The position numbers and the translations under genes were made by a program. A stretch of DNA of 64,000 nucleotides. Origin: Nansenia antarctica (Eukaryota; Chordata; Actinopteri; Argentiniformes; Microstomatidae). The stretch lies in NCBI GenBank assembly GCA_963989245.1, contig OZ022341.1, forward strand, positions 67,188,157 to 67,252,156. The letters are read 5' to 3'. This document shows positions 53,331-64,000 of the stretch, piece after piece. The notes beneath the pieces are model-generated. The model ran no database searches, was not told where the DNA came from, and worked only from the letters and a program-made list of their open reading frames with translations. How positions within the stretch are numbered: the first letter of the stretch is position 1; every line of letters begins with the position of its first letter.

Positions 53331-56059
53331 TTATGGTGGATTGTTTTGCAGGATTATGGAGAGAGGTGTTCCGGTGGTCCATTGTGCTTCTTGAATTAAC
53401 TGCGTCAGTGATGGATTGTTGATTGCTCGTTGGATATATTTCTGAGTGAGAATGGTGTTTCTTTGTTTGATGGTTTGGAGTCCGGACATGCTGTGGATGT
53501 ATTGAGTGCTGATGTACATCGGGAGTCTGTATGCCATTTTTATTGCCTTGTTTTGGATGGTTTGGAGTCTGTTGAACTGGTGTTGTGAAGCTGTGGTCCA
53601 GGCTGGTGCTGCATATTCGAATAGTGATCTGATGTATGATTGGTAAACTTTGAGGATGATTTCTGGTGATGCTCCGTGTTTGTGTCCGCTGAGTGCTTTG
53701 AGGTGGTTGAGTCTTTGATTTCCTTGTTTTTCCAGGTTATTGATGTGAGTGGTCCATGACATGTTTCTTTGAAAAGTGACTCCTAAGAACTTTGCCTCTT
53801 TGGCCAGGGTGATGGGGGTGTTATAGAGGGTGAGGTGGACGACAGGTTTGAGATGGGGGTTTTTGGTGAATAATATGAGCTGTGTTTTGGTGGGGTTGAG
53901 TTTGATTCTCCAGGTGTTGGACCAGGTTTCTATTGTAGTGATGCATGATTGGAGTTTTTTGGCAGCAAGTGGAATGGATTTTGAATGAGTCCTGTAGCAG
54001 AGGTCGTCGGCAAATTGTGAAACATGTCCAATGGTGGGTGGGGGGTAGTAGATGTCTGAGATGTAGACGAGGAAAAGGAGGGGACTGAGGACTGCACCTT
54101 GTGGAACACCGGCTTCAGGAGTGAAAGGGGTGGAGAGGGACGTGTTGACTTTGACCTTGATTTGACGATTATGAAGAAAGTTGATATTATGTTGTAGATG
54201 GGAAGTGGTAGTTTGAATTTATTGTCTTGGAGTTTGAAGAGTAGTCCGTTGTGCCACATTTTGTCAAATGCCTTTTCTACATCGAAAAATATTGCCATGG
54301 TGAATTCTTTTTTGGTGAAACTGCGGGTGATTGCTTCTGACAGCCGAAGGATATTGTCAGTGGTGGATCTGTTTTTGCGGAAGCCAGCTTGGTGAATGCC
54401 CAGGAGTCCCGTGTGCTCTATGTGCAATGTGAGGCGTGCAGTGATGGTGCGTTCAAACAGTTTCCCGATGTGACTGAGGAGGCTGATGGGTCTGTAGTTG
54501 GTGGGGTTTTTGGGGTCTTTACCTGGTTTGTGGATCATTATGACTGTGGCTGTTTTCCAGGGTAAGGGGAAGTGCCCGGTGGTGAGACAGGTAGTGAAGA
54601 GGAGGGAGAGCAGGTTCAGGTAAATATCAGGTGCTTGTTTGATCAAGATGGTGTCAATATTGTCTTCTCCTGGTGCTTTATTTTTTAATTTTTTGAGGAG
54701 GGCTTTGATTTCGTGGGGGGTTATTGGTTGTGACAGTGGGTGGTCAGCTGCTGGGATGAGAGGTGGAGAGGAATTGGTTGTGGCCTTGTCAACAGTTTCT
54801 TTCCAGTCCTGGTTGAAGTGTGGAGCTGAGGGACATGTGTGGATATTTTGAAGGTGGTTTCTGAATATATTTGCTTTTTCTTGATTGCTGTCGATGATTT
54901 GGTCTTGATGTGTTAGAGTTGGTATATTGTTTTGGCTTTGTGAGCCATTCATGTTTTTTATTTTTTGCCAGAAACTACGTGGGTTGGTTTTGTAATCATT
55001 GTCCAGTTTTTTGTAGAATGACTTCCATTTTTCCTGTTTGCGTAGCGTGAGCTGCTGTCTGATTTGGTTCTGGAGCCTGTTTATTTCTGCTTTGGTGTCA
55101 GGTGATCTGTGTTTGAAGTAGTGTCTGCGTAGTTTTCTTTTCTTTTTGATCAGATGTAGGATGTGGGCTGGGAGCTGCTGCAGTGGTTTGGAGGTAGTGT
55201 GTAACGGGATGCATGTGTTGCGTGCCTGGGTGAGGATTGATCCAATGTGTGTGGCCAGCTGGTCCAGTGAGTGGTGGTCGTGTGGGATCTGAGTGATTTG
55301 TGTGGTTTGTTCGGTGATGTATTTCCTGTAGTTTTCCCAGTTGGCTTTTTTGTAGTTGAACCGCGGTTGTTGTGGTATGTGTTGGAGTTTGAGGGAGAAA
55401 GTGGTTAGGATGGGGAGGTGGTCGCTGCCAATGTCGTGGCTAACAGTGAAGTTTTGGAGAGTGGCTGAGAGGTCTGGTGATGAGAGAGCCAGGTCCAGTA
55501 TGTCCGTGGCGGAGTTGGCAGAGTGGATGAATGTGGGTTCGTCATTGTTGAGGATGGTGAGGTTGGTGGTGTCCAGTATGTCTTTCAGTGCTGTTCCAGA
55601 TTTATTTGTGGTATTGCAGTTAAAATCCTTGTGCTTGGCATTAAAATCTCCCAGTATGAGTACATTTCTGTTGTTATTGGTGATGGTGTGGATAAGTTTT
55701 TCAGAGGGTTGTGATCCAGGAGGGCAGTAAATGGAGGTGATGAGAAGAGTAGTGGATGGATTTAAAAACAGTGTGGCTGCCATGTATTCGTTATTAGAGA
55801 GTTCTTCTTGTGTGAGGTTAAAAAGGGTTTCCTTGTATTCTGTACCCTGTTTGATTAATAGTGCCACCCCGCCCCCATGGCCTGCTGGCCGTTCCTTCCT
55901 TAGAATATTAAAGCCGTCCATTTTGAAAGGTGTGTCTTTACTGAAGAGGGTTTCATTGATGGAGGCTACTGTGACCTGTTCCTCTGCTAGAATAACTTTC
56001 AATTCGCTTTTGTTTTTCCTTATTCCCCTGATATTAATGTGTAAAAAGGTGGTAGCCAT
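53331..56059 (-). pseudogene. LINE ORF2: endonuclease-RT (frameshifted, unit 2)
   Basis: Same as 23990-26718, with the same frame loss before FADD (54003-54014). One substitution near 54162 changes Gln to Lys past the frame loss in the major frame. Confidence 0.9.
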
Positions 56060-56161
56060 AAAGTAAGGTTCAAAAACTTAAATAAAATAAGTTTAATGAG
56101 CAGGTTAAAAGACAGGACTGTTTAAAAAGCTGGTGTTCTTTCTAACGCTTTCCAGGATTTT

Positions 56162-56446
56162 TTAAATTGAGTTCTCATCCTTGCACAACAGTCTGAGGTC
56201 ATCCTGTAGCTTGGCGAGGTTTGTGCTGGGGTCTTGGGGGGTCGGTGGTATGGTTTGGGGATCTAGTGGATTAGCGGTAGTGGGGGGGAACTGGAAATTT
56301 GAGTGATTTTGTGGCCGGGAACTTCTTGGTGCAGTGGTGGTGAGGGCTAGGTAGGTGGGGCAGGTCTTGGAGATGGAGGGGTGCTTGCCACCACAGTTTG
56401 CACATTTGGAGTCTGATTTGTCCTTAGTGCATTGTTTGTGGCAAGG
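56162..56446 (-). pseudogene. LINE ORF1 C-terminus joined to a DIRS ITR (unit 2)
   Basis: Counterpart of 26821-27105. One substitution in the tail gives Asp for Asn. The chimeric frame to the ITR ATG (56515) is open here too. Confidence 0.75.
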
Positions 56447-56932
56447 ATGATGGAGCGAAGTACGCCCCTTTATATAGCACCCCAGGCGGGCGCAGGCATT
56501 GAAAAATTCAGTCATTGGCTACTTTTAGGTAGCGGGTAAACCAATAGGAGCAGAGCTCCCCTATGGGGCGGAGCTCCACGATATAGAACACCAAGTCCCC
56601 CAAACTCCCAACCAGCCTAGCGATTACTACCAGGAATTGTCCTTTTGGGATGGTACGACAAGGGCATGCATTATTATTATCACTAGATGCGCAATATAAA
56701 ACAAAAGGGGCTGCACTGTGTTGTGTGCGTAATAATCCAAGTAACCATTTTCTTTCTAGAGTGCACGTGGGATGGTCATTTCTAGTCGTGGAATGCCAAG
56801 ACTACGCATTTACTTGCGTTGACATTGATTTGGCAACGAATGTTTTTTTCATGACAGCTAAACCCGTTGAATGTACAGGCCTGACAAAATGTGTTATAAT
56901 AATGGAATCAACTCTCTTGTGTGGAGATGGGT

Positions 56933-56948
56933 GGCTCTTAAAAGAGCC
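56933..56948 (-). promoter_or_regulatory. Histone 3' stem-loop (H4 fragment, unit 2)
   Basis: Same perfect hairpin as 27592-27607. Confidence 0.93.
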
Positions 56949-56986
56949 GTTGTTATTTATAGGGGGTGGTTGAGTTTACGAATAGT

Positions 56987-57064
56987 TTAGCCGCCGAAGC
57001 CGTACAGAGTACGTCCCTGGCGTTTCAGAGCGTATACAACATCCATGGCGGTGACGGTCTTCCT
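56987..57064 (-). pseudogene. Histone H4 3' fragment (unit 2)
   Basis: Counterpart of 27646-27723: the last 25 or so codons of H4 with TAA, undamaged but lacking everything upstream. Confidence 0.92.
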
Positions 57065-57152
57065 CCTGTCAAGCCCGTTCACTCATGAGTCAAATGCCGG
57101 TTTTAACAGGGAATTCGCTCCGCGCTGTGTCCACGGTGATAGGAGTGGAGGG

Positions 57153-57277
57153 TCGACTCCATTCAAAAACTTTTGGATTCCCTGGTTTCTCCTCTTTCCG
57201 GACACGTTTGAATTGTTATCCTAACCCCCGTTAACCCGAAGTTATTAACCTGCAAACGGCACCGTGTTTGTCTGCCA
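57153..57277. repeat. Dispersed repeat related to 2697-2832 (unit 2)
   Basis: Counterpart of 27812-27936, with one base changed (CCCGTTAAC). Confidence 0.6.
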
Positions 57278-57500
57278 TTTTCACTGCTGTTGCTGTGTAC
57301 ACCCGGAAGCTTTTTGCCAGGCTGCGTGTGACGCGAAACTCCGCCTACTATCGTCTACTCCTCCTACTAGTCCGGGTCTGTGTGTATAATGGAAACCAGA
57401 ACAGATCAAAAGTGACCCGACCTGACCCCGAAGTGATGCGAACTGCACTAAAGCGGGACCCAGATGGAAAAGTACCACTAGTGAGCAACAAACAAGTGAG

Positions 57501-57781
57501 GAACAAAAAAGGCGCGCAAAACCTCCGGCGCGTTCAAGGACTGGAGTCTTTGAAAATCGTAACATCGAGTAATTGATACATATGCCTTATACATGCTTGT
57601 TATGTTATGTATACTTTCTGCCTGTTTTAACCTGCTGTGGCTTTCACTCTTGTATTATGTTTTATTTGTGTTTTCTTCCTTGTTATGTAAAGCAATTTGT
57701 GACCCTTGGTCTGGGAAAGGTACTGTATAAATACATTGTACTTACTTGTTACAATACACACAGTCAGTACAGCATATAAGT
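57501..57781 (+). repeat. LINE/SINE-like 3' end (unit 2)
   Basis: Counterpart of 28160-28440, with one difference (ATCGTAAC for ATTGTAAC). Confidence 0.6.
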
Positions 57782-57843
57782 TCAACTGATTTGTAGCACG
57801 CAAGTTCAACTCACTATGGAATTGCTTTTATTGATAGGGTGGG

Positions 57844-57859
57844 GGCCCTTAAAAGAGCC
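57844..57859 (-). promoter_or_regulatory. Histone-type 3' stem-loop (H2B fragment, unit 2)
   Basis: Same wobble-containing hairpin as 28503-28518. Confidence 0.8.
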
Positions 57860-57889
57860 TTTTGGGGTAAGTAATAGACGAAAATCGAT

Positions 57890-58033
57890 TTACTTGGAGC
57901 TGGTGTACTTGGTCACAGCCTTGGTGCCCTCGGACACGGCGTGTTTGGCCAGCTCACCGGGGAGCAGCAGACGCACGGCGGTCTGGATCTCCCTGGAGGT
58001 GATGGTACGACGCTTGTTGTAGTGGGCCAGGCG
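57890..58033 (-). pseudogene. Histone H2B 3' fragment (unit 2)
   Basis: Counterpart of 28549-28692, with the same abrupt 5' end after LAHYNK. Confidence 0.94.
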
Positions 58034-58732
58034 TATAATATAGGCGACTCCTGACACTAGATTCTATTGGTCGAGTCTGGTTCTGAACAACATTTGAAAA
58101 AACACTCGTTGTCCAGTTAGCCAGGTTGTCTAAGAATCACCTATCCATCAGTCATCATAAGAAAAATACATCTATGCTAGGACCAGGCAGTCACAATGCT
58201 AGAAAAAGGAAGAATTACATGTTTTCATTATTAACTTATTTACTGTGGAGAAACCTATACTGGGAGGTAGTGGGGATTAAGAGGTCTTTGGGAGGGATAT
58301 CACTTAAGGACTGGAGTCATTGAAGATTGTAACATCGAGTTATTAAACACCAGTAATATATAATATATACTATACCATACTATAACGTCGACTTCATTGT
58401 AGCACGTCAGCTCAAAACACTATGGAATTGCTCTTTTATTGACTTGTCACACTGACTTGGCCAGTTAATGACATAATGGGGGTGATATGAAGGCATATCG
58501 ATAGATAAGTGGACATGTCTTGGCGGTAGTGGTAGGCTAATTTATTGATTGTACGAGATTATCCACATGTGAACGCCTTTTAAACCATTATTATATTCAT
58601 GATCTATGTTTAAATCCACCTGTCCCGAGAAATTGGCCATGCGTATGTACCCCAATTATACAAGGACCCCAATTGAAATAAGCCAGTGGCTTTCTTGGGT
58701 TTTTATCCTTTTAGTTGACCTTGTATGTAATA

Positions 58733-60223
58733 CAGGCGCGGATCTATGGGTGGGCCTGGGTGGGCCTAGGCCCACCCAGATTGACAGCTGGCCCACCCAG
58801 TCAGATTCATAAAAATACATATTTTTTAATAATAAAATATTTTTAAAGTTTAATTTTCACTAACTAACTGTAATGTGAATAGTTTTGTCTTGCGACCGTC
58901 ATTGCCACCGGCTTGTGAAGAACTGGTAGGACTACACCGTCGGATCTGTCAGCCATGGAGGAACCAGCCACTCAACCAAAGCTGGTAACATTCCCTACTA
59001 CCACTGTAATAGATGGGAAATCGCGCTCCTTCAGTAGAAATTGGTACGAGAAGTTCAAGTGGATGGAATATAGTAAAGAAAGAGACGCTATTTTTTGTAA
59101 AGTGTGTCGACATTTCCCAGAGGCGCACACGGAGTTCACATTTATAAGAGATGGATACAAAAATTGGAAACGTCTCCGGCAGGCCTGTGACAAACACGAG
59201 TCTAGCAAGCCGCATGCTGTTGCCCTCACCAAGTTGGATGGGCAAAGCCATGGACCCCAAAGCCGTGGGACAGTGTTAAATCAAATGCACGGTGATGCCG
59301 TTTCATTCATAGAGCGAAACCGGCAACACGTTAAAGTTGTGTTAGACATTGCTATGTTGTGTGCCAAGTTGGAAATTCCACTTAGAGGTCACAGAGAAAC
59401 GGAAGAGGCGCTCAATAAAGGTAATTTCTTGGAGCTATTCAAGTTCATGTCAAAATATGATCCAGAAATTGAAAATAGACTGAAGGAACTGCCTCGAAAT
59501 GCCACGCTCCTAAGCCATCACATTCAGGATGAGCTGCTTGAGGCTGCAGCCTCACTGCTAATTCGAAAGATAAAGTCTGAACTGCATGAGCAATCCACAT
59601 ATTATGCCATACTTGCGGATGAGTATAAAGATCTATCCAAGCGCGAGCTAGTTGCTGTCTGTATTCGATTCATTCATGGAGGGGTAATTAAAGAACGAGC
59701 AGTAGGCTTTGTGGAAACTGCGGAATTGTCTGCTCAAGGAATATCACAGAGGATCCTAGTGTGTATTCGTTCATTTATTTGTTCATACATTCATTTATGT
59801 ACCTATATATTTATTGTTAATTCTGTCAGACTTGGTCCTCCATAGTTGATGGTTATTGGTTAATTCATTGAATTGCGTGTGCTTGAATGCCTTGCGTGTG
59901 TGTATTATAATAACTTGTTTGGCTGTCCGTTGCATTGGGTAGACAGGTACTTTATTTATTTTCTGTTCGTTTCATGGTCTGCATAGTGATCTCCTCCAGT
60001 CCCTGCGAATATTTTGCGTGTGTGCATGCGTGTTGGTCGTACCCAAATGTTTCGAGCACCCACGGGCAGAAACATAAATCGGCGCCTATGATCGCGAGCC
60101 CGGTTGTGTTCCATCCATCTGGCTGCTCATACATAGGTCTAAAACGTGCGGTGATGAGTTTCACTCTGGCCCACCCAGATTTTTCCAGGCCTACCCATCA
60201 GCCACTTTCTGTATCCGCCACTG
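58733..60223 (+). mobile_element. hAT element with 8-bp TSD (unit 2, less deleted)
   Basis: TSD ATGTAATA at 58725-58732 and 60224-60231. It keeps the 20 bp missing in unit 1: a GGGTGGGCCTAGGCCCACCC palindrome just inside the left end, so this is the ancestral form. Confidence 0.93.
58955..59845 (+). pseudogene. hAT transposase, N-terminal part (unit 2)
   Basis: Same 296-codon frame as 29594-30484, with one Met-to-Ile change. It ends before the catalytic core. Confidence 0.82.
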
Positions 60224-61093
60224 ATGTAATATGTACTTTCATGTACCTACTTCTGCAAATCTTCTAATAAAGTTTTCAATCAATCAAAAAAAAATGCAGT
60301 GTAGTCACTCCTGTCCATTATATTACTACCGGAAACCGTTTTAGACGACTAGTGCGTACACTACTCCAGCAGTTGAAAGAAACAATGGCAGAGTGGAAAA
60401 ACAAAAAAGGCGCGCAAAACTTCCGGCGCATTCAAGGACTGGAGTCTTTGAAAATTGGAACATCGAGTAATTGATACATATGGCTTATACATGCTTGTTA
60501 TGTTATGTATGCTTTCTGCCTGTTTTTAACCCTCTGTGTCAATATCGGTTGTTAAGTCGCGACGTGTTTCCGGGTCCAAAGTTGGCTGAGGCGCTGTCTT
60601 CGAAATGCCGCAATAATAATAATAATAAATTATATTTATATAGCGCTTTTCCGAGGCTCAAATACCCTGACAATATGGGGAAAACAGGAAAGTGCTGTGT
60701 CCCTTGTTGTATGAATAGATCCCAGTCTAAAAAACGATTAAACTGTCATTCTACCGCTGTAGTATACTGGTATTCTGGTGCGTAGAATTTCTGGTTTGAA
60801 CCCGGAAATTGCAAAACGTCAAGTTTGACTTCAGACTTAACAACCGGATATTCAGGGCTCTCAAGTCTCACGCATTTTTTTTTTTTTTTTACTACCCCTA
60901 GTGGTAGTGGCCCTAGGCTGCAGCCTAGGTAAACCTATAATCTGCGCATGCCCCGACTCCTCCCCTATGTATTTTCACAGTGAATTTTACACACACACAG
61001 ATAAAATGTTTATTGTATTGGAGGATTTTTAATGAATGCTGATAGGCGCCGACAGAATATCAGCCGCATTTTATGAATAAACAATGTTTATTT
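60224..61093. other. Repeat-rich DNA (unit 2)
   Basis: Counterpart of 30863-31733, with the same LINE tails (60401-60526 and 60606-60661). Similarity to unit 1 stops at 61093. Confidence 0.55.
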
Positions 61094-61456
61094 TAAAAAA
61101 TCTTTTACAAGTAGCAACTACGAAGTGGGGCTGCGTTGGAAGGTGGGGAAGGTATACGGTTCAGAGATAGGAAATGTTAGGATATTTATAGCATAGCATA
61201 GAGTACAGCACAGTGTTTTATTTGTATAGTATAGTAGTATAGTATAGTGGATAGTGTATATAGCCTTTATTTATGTAAACCAGCTCTTTTCCCTTCTTGT
61301 TTTTAGTATTTTTTTCCTAGCACCAGGGGAGCCCCCCCCCCCCTAAATTTCGTTGTATGGTACCTGTACTGTATTAATGACAATAAAGACCCCTCATTCA
61401 TTCATTCATTTTCGGACTTTGTCTACATGTTACGGTACATGTGGTAATACGGTACA
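61094..61456. other. Unique DNA with a LINE-type tail
   Basis: A TATAGTATAGTAG microsatellite-like stretch lies near 61225-61255. At 61330-61410 a C run, TTTCGTTGTATGG and AATGACAATAAAG lead into (ATTC)n, the usual end of an old non-LTR element. No gene is supported. Confidence 0.5.
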
Positions 61457-61657
61457 TGTGTATGTTACGGTACATGTGGGAAAACTAGGGTTAGGGTTAG
61501 GTGCTACGTTGACTTGGTACATGCTGGCATGTCTAACCCTACCCCTACCCCTAACCCTACCCCTAACCCTACCCCTAACCCTAACCCTAACCTTAACTGT
61601 AGCGCCCTAGCACCTAACCCTAACCCTAGTTTTCCCACATGTACCGTAACATACACA
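61457..61657. repeat. 50-bp perfect inverted repeat with telomere-like repeats
   Basis: Arms 61457-61506 and 61608-61657 are exact reverse complements. Each contains two or three TTAGGG units next to TACATGTGGGAAAAC. The 101-bp centre adds about ten CCCTAA or CCCTAC repeats, all in one orientation (61530-61595). Repeats of GGTACATGTG also precede the left arm. Confidence 0.95.
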
Positions 61658-61857
61658 CTAAGATTGAGCAGAAACAGGCAGGGGCTCCTACTTCTACTGC
61701 CATCTACACGAGTTCTGCTGTATAGCATGTGACCTCATATTGTGCTGAAACTAATTAGGGCATAACAGAATCAAATGTATTGTTTTGGTTAAAAGATGTC
61801 GGATTAAAACTCAGACATCTCCGGATCCGGTCCATGGGCCTTAGTTGGACCACGTCT

Positions 61858-61947
61858 GCTCTAGTCCCTTTAACTTCAGACCACGGTCCTAATCATCACT
61901 TTGCTCTAGTCCCTTTAACTTCAGACCAATGTCCTAATCATCACTTT
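61858..61947. repeat. Tandem repeat, 2 x 45 bp
   Basis: Two units of GCTCTAGTCCCTTTAACTTC..., differing at two or three bases (CCACGG versus CCAATG). Confidence 0.9.
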
Positions 61948-62027
61948 GTGTACAGTACATAATGTGTGTGTAATATGATATGAAGTGAATGTTTTCTCTT
62001 TCTGTGAATGTGTTTGTGTGTCTGTAG

Positions 62028-62375
62028 TGAATGCAGTGGATATCTTACTACCACCAGAGCCCCAGACCAGAGCCCAGTTTTCACAAGGTGAGTCTCTTTA
62101 TCCTGAAGTAGCTAACAGTCTCTCTCCACTGATACTCTCCACAAACCCTGAGATATAATTAGAGAGATCTAGGAGAGGGAGAGACTCATGAAAAACAGGC
62201 TCGATATCTTACTCCTCTTATTTCTCTGATTTGGTCTCTGCTCTTCTCCCAGATGCCTGTGAGCTCACACTGGACCCAGACACACCATGCAGTGAATTCG
62301 GGAGACACACGCCATGCAGTGAAAATTGGGAAAGACAGGTACCAACCCCAGCCTCCAGAGAGATTCAATAGGGGG
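62028..62375 (+). pseudogene. Two decayed exons of a PRY-SPRY (TRIM/NLR-like) gene
   Basis: Exon-like 62028-62087 sits between TGTCTGTAG and GTGAGTCT and encodes VNAVDILLPPEPQTRAQFSQ. A second starts at 62253 after CTTCTCCCAG. Joined in phase 1 it gives DACELTLDPDT, the conserved start of the PRY domain in fish TRIM, NLR and butyrophilin-like proteins. After that the sequence is damaged: a short internal duplication (CACACCATGCAGTGAA-like), then a PERFN-like piece and stops. PRY-SPRY domains bind protein ligands in innate immunity. The rest of the gene is not visible in the window, so family assignment rests on a few dozen residues. Confidence 0.6.
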
Positions 62376-62885
62376 TCTCGGTATGTGCTGCGTAGTTATC
62401 AATGGTAACAAAGGGTGGGAGCCGCCACCATTGAAAAAAGTCCTGCCAACCTACTTGCCACCCCAGTTACACAGACCAACTGATATAATTTGTTGTATTT
62501 TTATTATTGGATCTTTATTTTATTTTTTTAAACTGTTGCACCCTATTTCATGCACCCGAATGGTTGCACCCTATTTCACGTGGAGAGATTTGAATTTGCC
62601 TGCTGAGCTGTCTCTTGTGCTGTGCGGTGTGCCTGTTCAGGTAATGTTAAATGTGGTTTTAATTAATTATGTTATTACGTTTAGAATTCATTACCTAATG
62701 GATATGTTTAGTCAATTAATGGATGTTTTGTTCATCAATGTAACGTTATTTGCTAAGTTATGAAGCGAATACGTTTTGCAGTTCAGCTGTTAGCACTAGC
62801 TAAGTTAGCTAGCTATTTAGCTAGCTAGATATCGTAAGGGTCTGTCTGGACGCTGTTACTGGGAGGTTGAGAGGAGTGGTCAGCA
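62376..62885. other. Intergenic; no supported gene
   Basis: AT-rich. A TTAGCTAGCTAGCT-type run lies near 62800-62830. The 145-codon open frame at 62326-62763 begins inside the decayed SPRY exon in a shifted frame and is not convincing. Confidence 0.45.
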
Positions 62886-63505
62886 GTGTTGCCAGATTGG
62901 TCTGATGTTTACCAGCCCAATAAGTGCTCAAAATCCGCCCAAATTGATAAAAACCAGACCAAATATTATAGCATAGAATATATAATAATTATACATATCA
63001 AAAACGAATAGAATAGAGTAAACAAAGGGACTGCTCAAATACCAAAAATAATATTTGTTGATTGTTTCGATTAGCAATGCTGTGTCAAAGTAATGACAAT
63101 GCTTAGTCTTGTTTCATGTTCAATGCAATGGCAAAATATGATCATGGAAGATAACCTCAATTCAATCATGGTATTATCATATGAAATCCATTTCCATGTG
63201 ACATCCTCTATAGTCTCAATGAATGTGCCTTTTTAAAACCAACCCCCAATTGAATTGGCAATATAATAAAATGTGTTAATTGTACATTAGCATGGTCTGC
63301 AATTAAACACACATTAGCATGGTGATCACAGCATATTTAACACAGTTAACACAGTCTCTGTCAAGTTATTTTAAAACATTTTTTTTCATGGGAAACCAGG
63401 CCAAATTCTGTGCACCAGCCCAAGCCCAATTTTACCAGCACAATGCAACCTAAACTAGCCCAATTGGGCTGGAAGGGGTCTTTGGGCCTTGTTGGGGTGA
63501 CAGTG
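62886..63505. repeat. Possible degenerate transposon
   Basis: Starts CAGTGTTGCCAGATTGG and has CCAGCCCAA or GCCCAATT motifs at both ends (62930-62960 and 63412-63470), ending near GGGGTGACAGTGCTGAG. The ends are weakly complementary. It resembles an old MITE, but I could not fix a target duplication. Confidence 0.35.
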
Positions 63506-64000
63506 CTGAGCTGTGTAATATTAGAGCTCCCCATAAGTGAGTGATGCTTTATCATAACCTACTATTCTGTATTCTGTGATTTGGTTTTAAGAGTAATATG
63601 TAATTATTTCCCACTTCAATGAATCTCAGAGGGTTGACTCTCAGATTGAGCTCTCTCTGTGAAATCTAGAATCTGAGATTATTGAAGCCCAATCCTGTGA
63701 TGGTGTCAACAGTCATAGGATGTTCATATCTGGTCAGACTGGACCTCTATTACATATTCCTGGGGTCAGGTCATCTTCATTTGAATGATCCAATGATTGC
63801 AAATAGGACATTTGTTTTCAATGTTTTCTCAATAAACTGTAAAAGAGATTATTTTATTTTTTAGAGATTATTATTATTATTTTCTACATTTAAATGTTTT
63901 CCTTGTACAATGTAAATGACCCTAACCATCAAATCAGATTAAACTTTATTTACAATACATACTGTGGCACATTTCATTCACATATGCAGTATAGCCTAAC
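63506..64000. other. Intergenic; no supported gene
   Basis: AT-rich with simple ATT repeats near 63870. I see nothing in it. Confidence 0.5.

Larger units (their letters stand above)
53169..56446 (-). mobile_element. Nested LINE, Jockey/I group (unit 2)
   Basis: Counterpart of 23828-27105, with the same poly(A) end and the same 5' truncation at the DIRS ITR. Confidence 0.9.
47672..56589 (-). mobile_element. DIRS1-like YR retrotransposon with nested LINE (unit 2)
   Basis: Counterpart of 18331-27248. ITRs lie at 47672-47835 and 56447-56589, the internal complementary region at 47889-47994, and the threefold repeat at 48144-48746. Both junctions with the host DNA are the same as in unit 1, showing it was present before the large duplication. 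Confidence 0.93.
31734..61093. repeat. Large direct tandem duplication, unit 2 (29,360 bp)
   Basis: Second unit of the duplication starting at 7751. It is longer because it keeps 815 bp at H1 and carries a 4,535-bp Gypsy insertion. The junction at 31733/31734 puts CCCACTCTGG, internal Gypsy sequence, directly after ATGTTTATTTA, with no shared sequence of more than a base or two. Confidence 0.97.

Noticed and set aside
1..64000. 5S rRNA, tRNA or snRNA genes between the histone genes
   Set aside because: These are often linked to histone genes in animals, but I found no convincing A/B box pairs, 5S internal promoter or snRNA sequence on either strand.

Overview
The window is vertebrate nuclear DNA, almost certainly from a teleost fish. 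It holds vertebrate replication-type histone genes (H1 and H2B, plus H4 and H2B fragments, with canonical histone 3' stem-loops). It also has the transposon mix expected of fish: Ty3/Gypsy, DIRS1-like, Jockey/I-group and Rex-like LINEs, Tc1 and hAT. A decayed PRY-SPRY exon pair lies near the right end. The only genes that look functional are the two H2B copies and one H1; nearly everything else is mobile-element DNA or decayed fragments.

Layout. (1) 1-5030: a 3.6 kb tandem duplication of an unrecognised two-exon-like gene fragment, with a CT-rich minisatellite and an AAGACATCT-rich repeat. (2) 5039-6069: a non-autonomous hAT element with a perfect 8-bp target duplication, sitting in that repeat. 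(3) 6088-12017: a decayed Ty3/Gypsy element (gag, then protease/RT/RNase H/integrase) that ends in AATAAA plus a 15-A tract and has no LTR that I can see. (4) 7751-31733 and 31734-61093: a very large direct tandem duplication whose left edge lies inside that Gypsy element. Each unit contains, in order, the Gypsy 3' part, a repeat with an apparent spliced copy, an H2B gene, a Tc1 relic, LINE RT remnants, an H1 locus, a DIRS1-like element containing a nested LINE, reverse-strand H4 and H2B fragments, and a hAT element with a truncated transposase gene. (5) 61094-64000: a long inverted repeat loaded with telomere-like CCCTAA repeats, a short tandem repeat, and two decayed exons resembling the linker and PRY start of a TRIM/NLR-type SPRY gene.

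The two large units appear nearly identical: I noticed about a dozen single-base differences by eye in 24 kb. They differ structurally at the H1 locus. In unit 1 an 815-bp deletion removed the H1 promoter and 5' half. In unit 2 H1 is full length, but a 4,535-bp CsRn1-type Gypsy element with 236-bp LTRs (one mismatch between them) has inserted in the stop codon, adding one leucine and moving the histone 3' stem-loop about 4.5 kb away. Neither copy is therefore a normal H1 transcription unit. Smaller differences are a 4-bp duplication in the integrase region and a 20-bp palindromic loss in the hAT element.

I did not find a clearly new molecular system. The observations most worth checking are the Gypsy insertion in the H1 stop codon, the 24-kb duplication and its two unlike H1 alleles, the textbook DIRS internal complementary region, the exon-joined repeat at 13.9 kb, and the telomere-repeat hairpin at 61.5 kb.
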